From: Hyphomicrobiales bacterium
Lineage (GTDB): Bacteria > Pseudomonadota > Alphaproteobacteria > Rhizobiales > Rhizobiaceae
Direction: 5' to 3'
Length of the DNA: 64,000 bases
Assembly: GCA_900470805.1 (NCBI GenBank)
Contig: UCCA01000003.1
Span: forward strand, 62,001 to 126,000
The notes under the pieces are model-generated. The model saw only the letters and a list, made by a program, of their open reading frames with translations. It searched no databases and was not told the DNA's origin. The position numbers and the translations under genes were made by a program. Positions 10,211 to 18,971 of this stretch are shown piece by piece (position 1 is the first letter of the stretch; each line of letters starts with the position of its first letter).

Positions 10211-10837
10211 TCACGTCCGCTTGCGACCCTTGGCCGTCAGCGCCTTGGCCTCAGCGACCCAGCCATCGCGGGCGATGCGGCCGTCGAAACCAAGCTCCTG
10301 CTCGACGCGGGCAATATCCGCATCCGACCAGGCGGCAATCTCTGCAAGGGTGCGAATACCCTTGGCGTTCAGCACATGCTCCAGCTTCGGACCGATGCCG
10401 GAGATCTGCTTGAGATCATCGGTCTTGCGGGCGCGCGTTGCTGGCTTTGCAGCCGCTGTAGTCTTTGCTTTCGCAACCGGCGCAGCAGCGAGCTCCACCT
10501 TTGCTGAAGCCTTTTTTTCCGATGCCTGCCGAATGTTCTCCGGCTTGACGTCGACCTCGGGCTTCACCTCATCCGGCGGCGTCTCGTCGAGCGCTGCCGC
10601 CAGCTTGTTCGATGCTTCGATCGCACCCTGAAGGGCTCCGAAGAAGGCTCCCGCCATTTGCGTGGAGAAGCCGAAGCCGATCGCGGTGGCTGCCGCCATC
10701 GCCGCGGCCGGGTTGACCATCAGCGGCGCCAGCGGCAACGCACGGGCGTTTTCCATCATCTCGGCGGCAAGACGGCCGAAGTCGGCCGAGACATCGGCGA
10801 CCCCTTCCCTGTTCTTGCCGTCGGATGCGTTGGTCAT
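10211..10837 (-). CDS. H3TH-domain protein (COG3743-like) encoded in the nuo operon
   Basis: The function is not known. The 208-residue product has three parts. Residues about 15-70 are an alanine-rich, partly hydrophobic helical region, somewhat phasin-like. Residues about 75-140 are a low-complexity Ala/Lys/Pro linker. The C-terminal 65 residues are a helix-hairpin-helix/H3TH domain (LKQISGIGPKLEHVLNAKGI...). That fold is listed as predicted 5' nuclease, flap endonuclease-1-like, but there are no nuclease catalytic domains here. The ATG at 10837 is four bases after the nuoF stop; a longer start at 10867 would overlap nuoF. The same domain ends NuoE, which implies a link to complex I rather than DNA repair, though this is inference. 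Confidence 0.85.
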   Translation of the reverse strand: MTNASDGKNREGVADVSADFGRLAAEMMENARALPLAPLMVNPAAAMAAATAIGFGFSTQMAGAFFGALQGAIEASNKLAAALDETPPDEVKPEVDVKPENIRQASEKKASAKVELAAAPVAKAKTTAAAKPATRARKTDDLKQISGIGPKLEHVLNAKGIRTLAEIAAWSDADIARVEQELGFDGRIARDGWVAEAKALTAKGRKRT

Positions 10838-10841
10838 CGTC

Positions 10842-12146
10842 TTACTCGGCTGCCTCGAGAACCGCACCGTGATCCATCGCGCTCGCCGTATACTGGTCGA
10901 TGCGCGCTTCGATCTCGTGACGGAAGTTACGGATCAGACCCTGCACTGGCCATGCGGCGGCATCGCCGAGCGCGCAGATGGTGTGGCCTTCGATCTGCTT
11001 GGTAACGGCGAAGAGCATGTCGATCTCGCGCTTCTGGGCATTGCCCTTGGCCATGCGCTCCATGACGCGCCACATCCAGCCGGTGCCTTCGCGGCACGGC
11101 GTGCACTGGCCGCAGCTTTCATGCTTGAAGAAGGCCGAGATACGGGCGATCGCCTTGATGACGTCGGTGGACTTGTCCATGACGATCGAAGCGGCCGTAC
11201 CGAAGGAGGAGCCGACCGAACGCAGGCCGTCGAAGTCCATCGGCACGTCGATCATGTCCTTGGCGGGAACGATCGGGCACGATGCACCGCCAGGAATGAC
11301 GGCGAGCAGGTTGTCCCAGCCGCCGCGGATACCGCCAGCATGCTTGTCGACGAGCTCACGGAAGGTGATGCCCATTTCCTCTTCGACGGTGCACGGCTTG
11401 TTGACGTGACCGGAAAGCATGAACAGCTTGGTGCCGACGTTGTTCGGACGGCCGAGCGCCGAGAACCAGCCGGCGCCGCGGCGCAGGATGGTCGGGGCAA
11501 CGGCGATCGACTCGACGTTGTTAACCGTCGTCGGGCAGCCGTAGAGACCCATGTTGGCCGGGAATGGCGGCTTCAGGCGCGGCTGGCCTTTCTTGCCTTC
11601 CAGGCTTTCGAGCAGTGCGGTTTCCTCGCCGCAAATATAGGCGCCGGCGCCGTGGTGAACGTAGATGTCGATCGGATAGCCGAGATTGCTGTTCTTGCCG
11701 AGCAGGCCGAAATCGTAGCACTCGTCGATCGCCGCCTGCAGCGCTTCGCGCTCACGGATATACTCACCACGGACGTAGATGTAGGCAGCGTTCGCACCCA
11801 TGGCGAAGCTGGCGATGACGCAACCTTCGATCAGCGTGTGCGGATCGTGACGCATGATGTCACGGTCCTTGCAGGTGCCGGGCTCCGACTCGTCTGCGTT
11901 GACCACGAGATAATGCGGACGGCCGTCGTTTTCCTTCGGCATGAAGGACCACTTGAGACCGGTCGGGAAGCCCGCGCCGCCACGGCCGCGAAGACCGGAG
12001 GCCTTCATCTCGTTGATGATCCAGTCGCGACCCTTTTCCAGGATCTGCTTGGTGCCGTCCCAGTGGCCGCGGCTCATCGCGCCTTTCAGGGACTTGTCCT
12101 TGAGGCCGTAGATATTGGTAAAGATGCGATCTTTATCTTGTAACAT
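10842..12146 (-). CDS. nuoF: NADH-quinone oxidoreductase subunit F (NADH/FMN-binding)
   Basis: NuoF binds NADH and FMN and holds [4Fe-4S] cluster N3, the entry point of electrons into complex I. The 434-residue product shows the glycine-rich nucleotide site [10 protein letters not shown] (54-63), the FMN/NADH region [15 protein letters not shown] (170-184), and the N3 ligands C345, C348, C351 ([15 protein letters not shown]) and C391. Length is standard for alphaproteobacteria. GAGGTGAAG precedes the ATG, ten bases after nuoE. The next gene downstream is the H3TH protein, four bases away. Confidence 0.98.
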   Translation of the reverse strand: MLQDKDRIFTNIYGLKDKSLKGAMSRGHWDGTKQILEKGRDWIINEMKASGLRGRGGAGFPTGLKWSFMPKENDGRPHYLVVNADESEPGTCKDRDIMRHDPHTLIEGCVIASFAMGANAAYIYVRGEYIREREALQAAIDECYDFGLLGKNSNLGYPIDIYVHHGAGAYICGEETALLESLEGKKGQPRLKPPFPANMGLYGCPTTVNNVESIAVAPTILRRGAGWFSALGRPNNVGTKLFMLSGHVNKPCTVEEEMGITFRELVDKHAGGIRGGWDNLLAVIPGGASCPIVPAKDMIDVPMDFDGLRSVGSSFGTAASIVMDKSTDVIKAIARISAFFKHESCGQCTPCREGTGWMWRVMERMAKGNAQKREIDMLFAVTKQIEGHTICALGDAAAWPVQGLIRNFRHEIEARIDQYTASAMDHGAVLEAAE

Positions 12147-12156
12147 GCTTCACCTC

Positions 12157-13287
12157 TTACCGTGGCTTCTTGCCGAAGACTCTAATGTATTCGGCTTCGC
12201 CGCCCTTGGCGAGCGCCTCGGCCTGCTTCACCCAGTCGTCGCGATCGATACGGCCCTTGAAATTCAGGTAACCATCGACCCACTCGCGCTCGGCCTGCTT
12301 CCAACCCGCGACCTGCGCGAAGGTGAAGATGCCGAGTTCGTGGAGCGTGCCCTCGATCTTCGGACCAACGCCGGAGATCAGTTTCAGATCGTCGGGGGTC
12401 GCAGGCTTCTCGATGCCGGCTGGACGGTTCTTGTCCTCCAGCGAGGGCTTTGCCGTTGCCGGAACCGGTGCTGCGGCGCCCGGCTTTTCTTCAACGGCTT
12501 TGGCATTCTTGGCAGCAGCCTTCGGCGCCGTGACCGGCGTCTTCAATGCGACGTTGGTTTCAGCATCGGTGCTCTTCGGGCGAGCGGCCTCGGAGGGAGG
12601 AACGGGCGCGGCGTCGACCTTGGCGGTCGCGGCTTCCGTCTCGACCTTCTTGGCAGACGACTTCTTCGCCTTCGGCTCTTCGCTCGTCAGCGACGTCGGG
12701 CCACCCTCGGGAGAGGAGAAATGACGGTCGATCTGCGGGCCGGGCGTAATGCTCGCGCCGTTGCCGGCATCGAACGTGTCGATGATCTCGGAGAGGCGCT
12801 CCGGCGTCAGGTCTTCGTAGGTGTCCTTGCCGATCATGACCATGGGCGCGTTGACGCAAGCCCCGAGACATTCGACTTCTTCCCAGGACAGCGTGCCCTC
12901 GGCATTGCGCTCGAACGGATGGTGATGGATCTTGCTCTTGCAGACCGACATCAGGCCTTCCGAGCCACGCAGCATGCACGGCGTGGTGCCGCAGACCTGG
13001 ATATGGGCACGGGTGCCGACGGGGCCGAGCTGGAACTGCGTGTAGAAGGTCGCGACCTCGAGAACGCGGATATAGGCCATGTCGAGCATGTTGGCGACCT
13101 TTTCGATCGCTGCCCGCGTGACCCAGCCGTCTTGTTCCTGCGCGCGCATCAACAGCGGAATGACCGCGGACTGCTGGCGGCCCTCGGGATATTTCTGGAT
13201 CGTCTTATCCGCCCAGGTCGCGTTCTCGTCGTTGAAGGCGAACGCGGCCGGCTGGAATTGATCTTCGGCTAATCGACGAACGGACAT
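12157..13287 (-). CDS. nuoE: NADH-quinone oxidoreductase subunit E with C-terminal H3TH extension
   Basis: NuoE is the thioredoxin-like [2Fe-2S] subunit (cluster N1a) paired with NuoF. Residues 1-180 are a complete NuoE domain with ligands C99, C104, C140 and C144. The protein is 376 residues long, about twice the E. coli NuoE. After residue 195 comes a Lys/Ala/Pro/Glu-rich linker of about 100 residues, then from about residue 300 an H3TH domain (LISGVGPKIEGTLHELGIFT...) like the one in the gene at 10211-10837. Long NuoE proteins of this kind are common in rhizobia; the role of the extension is unknown. ATG at 13287 follows GAGGAAGA. Confidence 0.95.
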   Translation of the reverse strand: MSVRRLAEDQFQPAAFAFNDENATWADKTIQKYPEGRQQSAVIPLLMRAQEQDGWVTRAAIEKVANMLDMAYIRVLEVATFYTQFQLGPVGTRAHIQVCGTTPCMLRGSEGLMSVCKSKIHHHPFERNAEGTLSWEEVECLGACVNAPMVMIGKDTYEDLTPERLSEIIDTFDAGNGASITPGPQIDRHFSSPEGGPTSLTSEEPKAKKSSAKKVETEAATAKVDAAPVPPSEAARPKSTDAETNVALKTPVTAPKAAAKNAKAVEEKPGAAAPVPATAKPSLEDKNRPAGIEKPATPDDLKLISGVGPKIEGTLHELGIFTFAQVAGWKQAEREWVDGYLNFKGRIDRDDWVKQAEALAKGGEAEYIRVFGKKPR

Positions 13288-13303
13288 TCTTCCTCACGCC
13301 TTG

Positions 13304-13576
13304 TCAGTTTAGGGCGCCACACTGCGACGACGTCAAAGACGTCATCTCGCAAGCGTAGGCCGACTGGTCTTTCTGCAGAAACACAACGAACTTCCCGCCG
13401 TTGGGCACTGCAGCCTTGATTTCATAACCCTTGGACAAAAGCTCGCCCATGGCTGCCTTGTTCGCCGGCGGCGCCACTTCGCTCTGCCCAAGCTTGGGCT
13501 GAACGCCGCCGACGTCCTGAGCAAAGGCTCCCGACGCAGACAGCAGAACGGCAGTGACGAGCAACAGCGATTTCAT
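13304..13576 (-). CDS. Small exported protein between nuoD and nuoE
   Basis: I do not recognise a named family. The 90-residue product starts with a clear signal peptide ([20 protein letters not shown], cleavage likely after AFA), so the mature protein of about 70 residues should be periplasmic. Its C-terminal half (KGYEIKAAVPNGGKFVVFLQ) is beta-rich and ends with two cysteines about ten residues apart, possibly a disulfide. The ATG overlaps the nuoD stop (TAATG), and nuoE follows 16 bases on, so it is co-transcribed and probably coupled with nuoD. A periplasmic product in an operon for a complex whose peripheral arm faces the cytoplasm is unexpected. Confidence 0.88.
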   Translation of the reverse strand: MKSLLLVTAVLLSASGAFAQDVGGVQPKLGQSEVAPPANKAAMGELLSKGYEIKAAVPNGGKFVVFLQKDQSAYACEMTSLTSSQCGALN

Positions 13577-14766
13577 TACCGGTCAACCTCACCGAAAACG
13601 ATGTCGAGCGAACCGAGAACGGCGGTCACGTCAGCAAGCATGTGGCCCTTGCAGAGGAAGTCCATCGCCTGAAGGTGGGCATAGCCCGGGGCGCGGATCT
13701 TGCAGCGGTACGGCTTGTTGCTGCCGTCGGCGACGACGTAGACGCCGAATTCGCCCTTCGGCGCTTCGACGGCCGCATACACTTCGCCGGCCGGCACGTG
13801 GTAGCCTTCGGTGTAGAGCTTGAAGTGGTGGATCAGCGCTTCCATCGAGCGCTTCATCTCACCGCGCTTCGGTGGAACCACCTTGCCGTCGATCGACGAC
13901 ACGGGACCAACCTTGGCATCGCCCAGGAGACGATTGACGCACTGCTTCATGATGCGCACCGACTGGCGCATCTCGATCATGCGGATCAGGTACCGGTCGT
14001 AGCAATCGCCGTTCTTGCCGATGGCGATGTCGAATTCGAGATCGTTGTAGCACTCGTATGGCTGCGAACGGCGCAGGTCCCAGGCAGCGCCCGAACCGCG
14101 AACCATGACGCCCGAGAAGCCCCACGACCATGCATCTTCGAGCGAGACGACGCCGATATCGACGTTGCGCTGCTTGAAAATACGGTTGTTGGTCAGCAGA
14201 CCTTCGATATCGTCGAGAATCTTCAGGAACGGATCGCACCACTTGCCGATATCCTCGACCAGTTCATGCGGGATATCCTGGTGGACACCGCCCGGACGGA
14301 AATAGGCCGAGTGCATGCGGGCGCCGCAGGCGCGCTCGTAGAACACCATGAGCTTTTCGCGCTCTTCGAAGCCCCAGACCGGCGGCGTCATCGCGCCGAC
14401 GTCCATAGCCTGCGTCGTCACGTTCATGATGTGCGACAGAATTCGGCCAATTTCGGAATAGAGAACACGGATGAGCTGGCCGCGAATCGGAATTTCGAGC
14501 TTCAGCATCTTTTCGACGGCAAGCGCGAAAGCATGTTCCTGGTTCATCGGCGCGACGTAGTCGAGGCGGTCGAAATAGGGAACCGCCTGAAGGTAGGTCT
14601 TCGATTCGATCAGCTTTTCGGTGCCGCGATGCAGGAGGCCGATATGCGGATCGACGCGCTCGATGATTTCACCGTCGAGCTCGAGCACGAGACGTAGAAC
14701 GCCGTGCGCGGAAGGGTGTTCCGGGCCGAAATTGATCGTAAAGTTGCGAACGTTATGTTCAGTCAT
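13576..14766 (-). CDS. nuoD: NADH-quinone oxidoreductase subunit D
   Basis: NuoD (49-kDa homologue) forms the quinone-reduction site with NuoB. It descends from the large subunit of NiFe hydrogenases but lacks the metal ligands. From the ATG at 14766 it has 396 residues and starts [25 protein letters not shown], the family N-terminus with the quinone-site HPSAHG motif. The frame extends ten codons further upstream, but that extension is not conserved in the family as I know it. NuoC and NuoD are separate here, unlike the fused NuoCD of E. coli. Confidence 0.97.
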   Translation of the reverse strand: MTEHNVRNFTINFGPEHPSAHGVLRLVLELDGEIIERVDPHIGLLHRGTEKLIESKTYLQAVPYFDRLDYVAPMNQEHAFALAVEKMLKLEIPIRGQLIRVLYSEIGRILSHIMNVTTQAMDVGAMTPPVWGFEEREKLMVFYERACGARMHSAYFRPGGVHQDIPHELVEDIGKWCDPFLKILDDIEGLLTNNRIFKQRNVDIGVVSLEDAWSWGFSGVMVRGSGAAWDLRRSQPYECYNDLEFDIAIGKNGDCYDRYLIRMIEMRQSVRIMKQCVNRLLGDAKVGPVSSIDGKVVPPKRGEMKRSMEALIHHFKLYTEGYHVPAGEVYAAVEAPKGEFGVYVVADGSNKPYRCKIRAPGYAHLQAMDFLCKGHMLADVTAVLGSLDIVFGEVDR

Positions 14767-14838
14767 AGCGACGCGCTCCGCGCTGACAATTGGCATGAGA
14801 CGGCGAACAGACAGGCTTCAGGACAGAGGAGCCTCATC

Positions 14839-15441
14839 TTAATTCGCAGCCTTCTCGTCTCCCGGCAGGACGTAGTCGGTACCTTCCCACGGGGACGTGA
14901 AATCGAAATTGCGGAATTCCTGTTTCAGTTCGACGGGCTCGTAAACGACGCGCTTGGCAGCATCGTCGTAACGCACCTCGACGTAACCCGTGGTCGGGAA
15001 GTCCTTGCGGAGCGGATGGCCTTCGAAGCCGTAATCAGTGAGCAGGCGACGCAGGTCGGCGTGACCGGAGAACGGAATGCCGTACATGTCCCAGGCTTCA
15101 CGCTCGAACCACTCGGCGCCCTTGTAAACGGAGGTTGCCGACGGAACGGCAACGCCGTCCGCAACCGCGACCTTGATGCGGATGCGCAGGTTACGCGTCG
15201 GCGACATCAGGTGGTAGACAACGTCGAAGCGCTTCTCGCGCTGCGGCCAGTCTACGCCGCAGATGTCGATCATGCTGATAAAGCCGCAACGCGGATCGTC
15301 ACGCAGAAAGGTCAGCAGCGCCAGAATCGCTTCCGGCGTTGAAATGACGTTCAGCTCTTCGTAGCTGATGGACGCATCGACAATAAGATCGCCGCGCATC
15401 TCACGGAGATACGAAGACAACTCGTTCAAAACTTCACTCAT
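14839..15441 (-). CDS. nuoC: NADH-quinone oxidoreductase subunit C
   Basis: NuoC (30-kDa homologue) is a peripheral-arm subunit without cofactors that packs against NuoD. The 200-residue product has the family motifs [20 protein letters not shown] around residue 63 and [20 protein letters not shown] near residue 115, then the conserved [25 protein letters not shown] precedes the ATG. It lies between nuoB (21 bases upstream) and nuoD (72 bases downstream). Length is normal for the unfused form. Confidence 0.97.
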   Translation of the reverse strand: MSEVLNELSSYLREMRGDLIVDASISYEELNVISTPEAILALLTFLRDDPRCGFISMIDICGVDWPQREKRFDVVYHLMSPTRNLRIRIKVAVADGVAVPSATSVYKGAEWFEREAWDMYGIPFSGHADLRRLLTDYGFEGHPLRKDFPTTGYVEVRYDDAAKRVVYEPVELKQEFRNFDFTSPWEGTDYVLPGDEKAAN

Positions 15442-15462
15442 GATAGCCCTCCCCGTCGTTCC

Positions 15463-16047
15463 CTAGCGTTCGATCGTTCCGGTGCGACGGATCTTCTTCT
15501 GCAGAAGCAATACCCCGTAGAGCAGCGCTTCTGCCGTGGGGGGACAGCCCGGCACGTAAATATCGACAGGGACGACGCGGTCACAGCCGCGCACGACGGA
15601 ATAAGAATAATGATAGTAACCGCCGCCGTTGGCGCAGGATCCCATCGAGATGACGTAGCGCGGCTCTGGCATCTGGTCGTAGACCTTGCGCAGTGCAGGC
15701 GCCATCTTGTTGGTCAGCGTGCCGGCGACGATCATGACGTCGGACTGCCGCGGCGAGGCGCGCGGCGCGACGCCGAAGCGCTCCATGTCGTAACGAGGGC
15801 CGGAAACCTGCATCAAGCCTTCGACGGCGCAGCAGGCCAGACCGAACTGCATCCACATCAGCGAACCGGTACGGGCCCAGGTGATCAGGTCACGCGTCGA
15901 GGTGACGAGAAATCCCTTGTCGGCCAGTTCATCGTTGATCTCGCCAAAGAAAGCGCTCTCGCTGCCGATCGGCTTGCCCGTTGCCGGGTCGATGATGCCT
16001 TTCGGATGAGGCGCCACGAGCGCCTTGTCGACTGGGGCTACTCCCAT
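15463..16047 (-). CDS. nuoB: NADH-quinone oxidoreductase subunit B (cluster N2)
   Basis: NuoB holds the terminal [4Fe-4S] cluster N2 that reduces quinone. From the ATG at 16047 it has 194 residues. The N2 ligands are the adjacent pair C72-C73 ([10 protein letters not shown]), C138 (SMGSCANGG) and C168 (YVPGCPP). I chose this ATG because GGGAGCC lies about eight bases upstream inside nuoA; a start seven codons further upstream would remove that site. The gene overlaps the 3' end of nuoA by ten bases in another frame, which implies coupled translation. Confidence 0.96.
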   Translation of the reverse strand: MGVAPVDKALVAPHPKGIIDPATGKPIGSESAFFGEINDELADKGFLVTSTRDLITWARTGSLMWMQFGLACCAVEGLMQVSGPRYDMERFGVAPRASPRQSDVMIVAGTLTNKMAPALRKVYDQMPEPRYVISMGSCANGGGYYHYSYSVVRGCDRVVPVDIYVPGCPPTAEALLYGVLLLQKKIRRTGTIER

Positions 16048-16403
16048 TCCAGGGCTCCCTTTTTCCACTCATAAATAAAGCCGATGGTCAGCACACCAAG
16101 GAAGACCATCATGGACCAGAAGCCAAACCAGCCGATCGCGCCGAAAGACACGGCCCACGGGAACAGGAAGGCGACTTCCAGGTCGAAAATGATGAAGAGA
16201 ATCGACACGAGGTAAAAGCGGATGTCGAATTTCATGCGGGCATCATCGAACGCGTTGAAACCGCATTCGAAAGCCGAAAGCTTTTCAGCATCGGGCGCCT
16301 TGTAGGCAACGGCGAAGGGCGCGATCAGGAGCGACAGGCCGATTACAAGGGCGATGGCAATGAAGATGGCGATCGGAATATAAGAACTGAGAAGTCCAGT
16401 CAT
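16038..16403 (-). CDS. nuoA: NADH-quinone oxidoreductase subunit A
   Basis: NuoA is the three-helix membrane subunit whose long loop between the first two helices contributes to the quinone cavity. From the ATG at 16403 it has 121 residues, the usual size. It shows [20 protein letters not shown] (about residues 43-62, with the conserved cysteine of the loop), then [21 protein letters not shown]. An in-frame ATG three codons upstream is also possible. It is the first gene of the nuo operon; the operon promoter must lie in the gene-free region upstream. Confidence 0.96.
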   Translation of the reverse strand: MTGLLSSYIPIAIFIAIALVIGLSLLIAPFAVAYKAPDAEKLSAFECGFNAFDDARMKFDIRFYLVSILFIIFDLEVAFLFPWAVSFGAIGWFGFWSMMVFLGVLTIGFIYEWKKGALEWE

Positions 16404-17452
16404 CAGGTTCATCCCTGCTTGCCGCCGACACCGGGAGGTGCGGCTTGGGCAAATGCCCGGCAAGCGAACGTGCGTTGCAACAAGCCGTGGTTAGCGCAGC
16501 CGGAGCCAAGGCGCAAGAACTTTAGCAAGTCAATTCCAATTGCAGACGTGCGACATTATTAGCCATGCACATTGTTTTTGCGACAAATCAACGCATCGCC
16601 TATTATCTTGCATGCCAGCCCATTCGATATTGCATGACTTGCCTGATGCCGCTGCGGGAAATGCCGCCGCCAGCGCAGATGATGATCGCCAGCGCCACCA
16701 TCAGAGACTCGGCCCCAGGATGGCGCGGTTAAGGCTGTCGGGCACTATCATCGACCGCAATGCTTACAAGAAATAGCATTATCATATTGAATCACATGTC
16801 TATTCTTCGCCTTGGCGCCGCGTGCGGCCGTTACCTGCCAGCGCGACTCATGGTTAGTCGTAACCGAAAAGGCGGCGACATGGCGTTTCCGGCGACGACG
16901 TGGCGACCTGCCAATCCTGTTGCGCGACTATGTCGGCCAACGCAAACCTGAACACGCTGCGGGTATGTCGTTATGCCGCACAATCGCGCGGATTTTGCTG
17001 CTCTTTCCGTCACCGGAAAATGACGATCGGCACGAGCGCCAAGCCCAGCCCCATGCAACCCAGGCGCTACTTCAAGAAGCGCCCCTCGCCTCCAAACGCC
17101 AGCTGATGGGCTGACGATTCACACGGATGCGTAGCAACAAAACATCGTCCGCTTTGGCACTTAGGCTTACGTTCTGCGAGCACTGCATCGTTGCGTATCG
17201 CGCTGGATCCACTTACGTGCGGAATACGTACGCTGCGACAGGATCGCGGCGCGAGGGAATCGCATTGAAGGGTCACAGCGTGAATCAACTTGGTAACCGC
17301 GCTGTTGCCATCAACGACCAAGGGCGGGCGCGCCGTCTCTTCAGCTACCCAATGCGGCGCACCAGATCAACGACAACAGAAAACAAGCCTAGACCACCAC
17401 AGTGGCAGCCAGCCTACAGAATGTAAAACGGTACTTGGAGGAGAGATATAAA
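16404..17452. other. Gene-free region of about 1.05 kb upstream of nuoA
   Basis: No reading frame here has a convincing ribosome site plus family-like sequence on either strand; the frames of 60-100 codons overlap one another and look random. The nuoA end should hold the nuo promoter. One weak candidate on the minus strand is TTGTCG (rc of about 16583-16588) and CTAATA 18 bases later, not strong enough to call. The rest may contain decayed sequence or a small RNA; I cannot tell. Confidence 0.6.
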
Positions 17453-17529
17453 TGGCGCGAGTGACGGGGCTCGAACCCGCGACCTCCGGCGTGACAGGCC
17501 GGCACTCTAACCGACTGAGCTACACCCGC
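17453..17529 (-). tRNA. tRNA-Asp (GTC), promoter-distal copy
   Basis: A 77-base cloverleaf reads from 17529 to 17453 on the minus strand. The 5' acceptor arm GCGGGTG pairs with CACTCGC, the anticodon loop CTGTCAC gives anticodon GTC, the T-loop is TTCGAGC, and CCA is encoded (TGG at 17453-17455). It differs from the neighbouring copy only in the D-loop (AGTCGG against AGTTGG). Confidence 0.98.
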
Positions 17530-17579
17530 GCATTGTAGACACGATACCCGGACCATGCTTTTCAGCATCTGCATTGAAA

Positions 17580-17656
17580 TGGCGCGAGTGACGGGGCTCG
17601 AACCCGCGACCTCCGGCGTGACAGGCCGGCACTCTAACCAACTGAGCTACACCCGC
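17580..17656 (-). tRNA. tRNA-Asp (GTC), promoter-proximal copy
   Basis: Second tRNA-Asp with the same arms, anticodon GTC and encoded CCA, reading from 17656 to 17580 on the minus strand. A 50-base spacer separates it from the other copy, so the two are probably transcribed together from the promoter at 17725-17753. Confidence 0.98.
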
Positions 17657-17724
17657 ATTCATTTCAAGCAATCCGGAGGCTTTCGCATCCTTGTCAAAGC
17701 AGCTGTGCCGCTTCGATGAGCGGC

Positions 17725-17753
17725 TAACTAAGGGGTTCGCATTTGAGTGTCAA
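17725..17753 (-). promoter_or_regulatory. Housekeeping promoter of the tRNA-Asp pair
   Basis: On the minus strand CTTGACA (-35 TTGACA at 17753-17748) is followed after exactly 17 bases by TAGTTA (-10 at 17730-17725). This fits the rhizobial CTTGAC-N17 type. Transcription would start near 17718, about 60 bases before the first tRNA-Asp. Confidence 0.65.
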
Positions 17754-17977
17754 GCAGGTTTGGAGACAAAACGATGACAGGCTGCGATTTGTTTGTGGGC
17801 GGACGAAATGGAGCGCTAAATCTGTCCCTTATATGAAGGGCGGCTGACGACCTCTCATGACCAACACGGAAATGGGCGTGCTCCCTTCCCGATTTTTTTC
17901 CACAGCCACAAATGGCGGCAAACCGGGACAATGATCGGACGGTGTCGAAAAAAATCAAGAAATCTTCACAAACGCTC

Positions 17978-18006
17978 TTGCGGTTTTGCCACGATCCGCA
18001 TAGATC
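17978..18006 (+). promoter_or_regulatory. Possible promoter of tRNA-Val
   Basis: TTGCGG at 17978-17983, a 17-base spacer and TAGATC at 18001-18006 stand about 40 bases before the tRNA-Val gene. The boxes match the rhizobial housekeeping consensus only partly; position is the main support. Confidence 0.35.
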
Positions 18007-18045
18007 ACGGCCACCGACGCGGCGGACATGATCCGGTCAGCGGGC

Positions 18046-18121
18046 GGGCGATTAGCTCAGTTGGTAGAGCGCCTCGTTTACACCGAGGATGTCGGCGGTT
18101 CGAGTCCGTCATCGCCCACCA
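18046..18121 (+). tRNA. tRNA-Val (TAC)
   Basis: A 76-base cloverleaf: acceptor arm GGGCGAT pairs with ATCGCCC, the anticodon stem CCTCG/CGAGG encloses the loop TTTACAC with anticodon TAC, the T-loop is TTCGAGT, and CCA is encoded at the 3' end. It faces away from the tRNA-Asp pair. Confidence 0.98.
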
Positions 18122-18253
18122 TTTTCCTTCCCTTTTTGTTGATCTGAATATCAATCGCGTGAGCTCTGCTTCGGTTGCCAATCTTTGTCGCGCCGATTAG
18201 GTTCCGGCCAAATCGAACGGCACCTCCCCTGTGCCCAAGGCAGAGATAGAATC

Positions 18254-18859
18254 ATGAAAACACGCGAAGACCGACAGGCACAGCGGGCAGCCATGCCGCG
18301 GACTCAGCTTGCAGCCCATCATATGGAAAACGCACGCCTGCTGCCGGATCGCGGCGAGTTGCTCTATCGGATTCCGAATGGTGGTGTTGGTGTCGAGATC
18401 GGGGCCGCCTTCGGTGAGTACACGGCGGAGATTCTGGAAAAGAATCGCCCGTCGCAGCTTTATCTGATCGATCCGTGGAGCATGGATCGCTACAGCTCCG
18501 GTCTCGACCAGATCCATACCCAGTTCGGCAAGGAGATCGAAAGCGGCCAGTTGCACCTTATGCAAGGCACGTCGCTGGAGAAGCTTGCCGAGTTCGAGGA
18601 CGATTTTCTCGACTGGGCCTATATCGACACCGATCACTCGTTCGAGCTGACATGGCAGGAACTGCTGCTCTGCGAGAAGAAGGTGAAGCGCACCGGCCGA
18701 ATCGCGGGACATGACTTCTGCACCGGCAATACGGTGAAGCCGATTGTCTATGGCGTGGTCGAGGCCGTCACCAAGTTCTGCAAGGACTATGGCTGGCAGT
18801 TCGAGTTTCTGACCGTCGAATCACACGCGCATTTTTCCTTCTGCCTGAAGCGGCTCTGA
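18254..18859 (+). CDS. Class I SAM-dependent methyltransferase
   Basis: The 201-residue product has a Rossmann-type methyltransferase fold of the Methyltransf_24 kind. Motif I is GVGVEIGAAFGEYTAEIL (about residues 44-61), followed by an acidic strand end (LYLIDPWSMD) and motif IV-like LDWAYIDTDHSF, where the DTDHS stretch resembles the metal/substrate region of this family. The substrate cannot be told. The ATG at 18254 is chosen because upstream codons have no ribosome site and begin in leader-like sequence. The gene stands alone after tRNA-Val and before a DUF3833 gene; the two are probably separate units, with a GC-rich hairpin lacking a T-run between them. Confidence 0.8.
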   Translation: MKTREDRQAQRAAMPRTQLAAHHMENARLLPDRGELLYRIPNGGVGVEIGAAFGEYTAEILEKNRPSQLYLIDPWSMDRYSSGLDQIHTQFGKEIESGQLHLMQGTSLEKLAEFEDDFLDWAYIDTDHSFELTWQELLLCEKKVKRTGRIAGHDFCTGNTVKPIVYGVVEAVTKFCKDYGWQFEFLTVESHAHFSFCLKRL

Positions 18860-18971
18860 CGGGGGCGAATCCGGTGCCGGGCAAGGCGCCCGGCATGCGC
18901 CATTGATCTGTTGCATCATGGCGAGCGTAAGCCTTGCATCGGCCTGCCCGGCCTCGTGCGAGGAAACCATC

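Noticed and set aside
16540..17426. Several frames of 60-100 codons upstream of nuoA
   Set aside because: They overlap each other on both strands, have no ribosome sites and no recognisable motifs.
17453..18121. Genomic island at the tRNA genes
   Set aside because: No integrase, direct repeats or transfer genes are seen near the tRNAs, and the genes on both sides are core or ordinary accessory genes.
18873..18897. Terminator after the methyltransferase gene
   Set aside because: TGCCGGGC and GCCCGGCA can pair (18875-18882 with 18888-18895), but no T-run follows on either strand.
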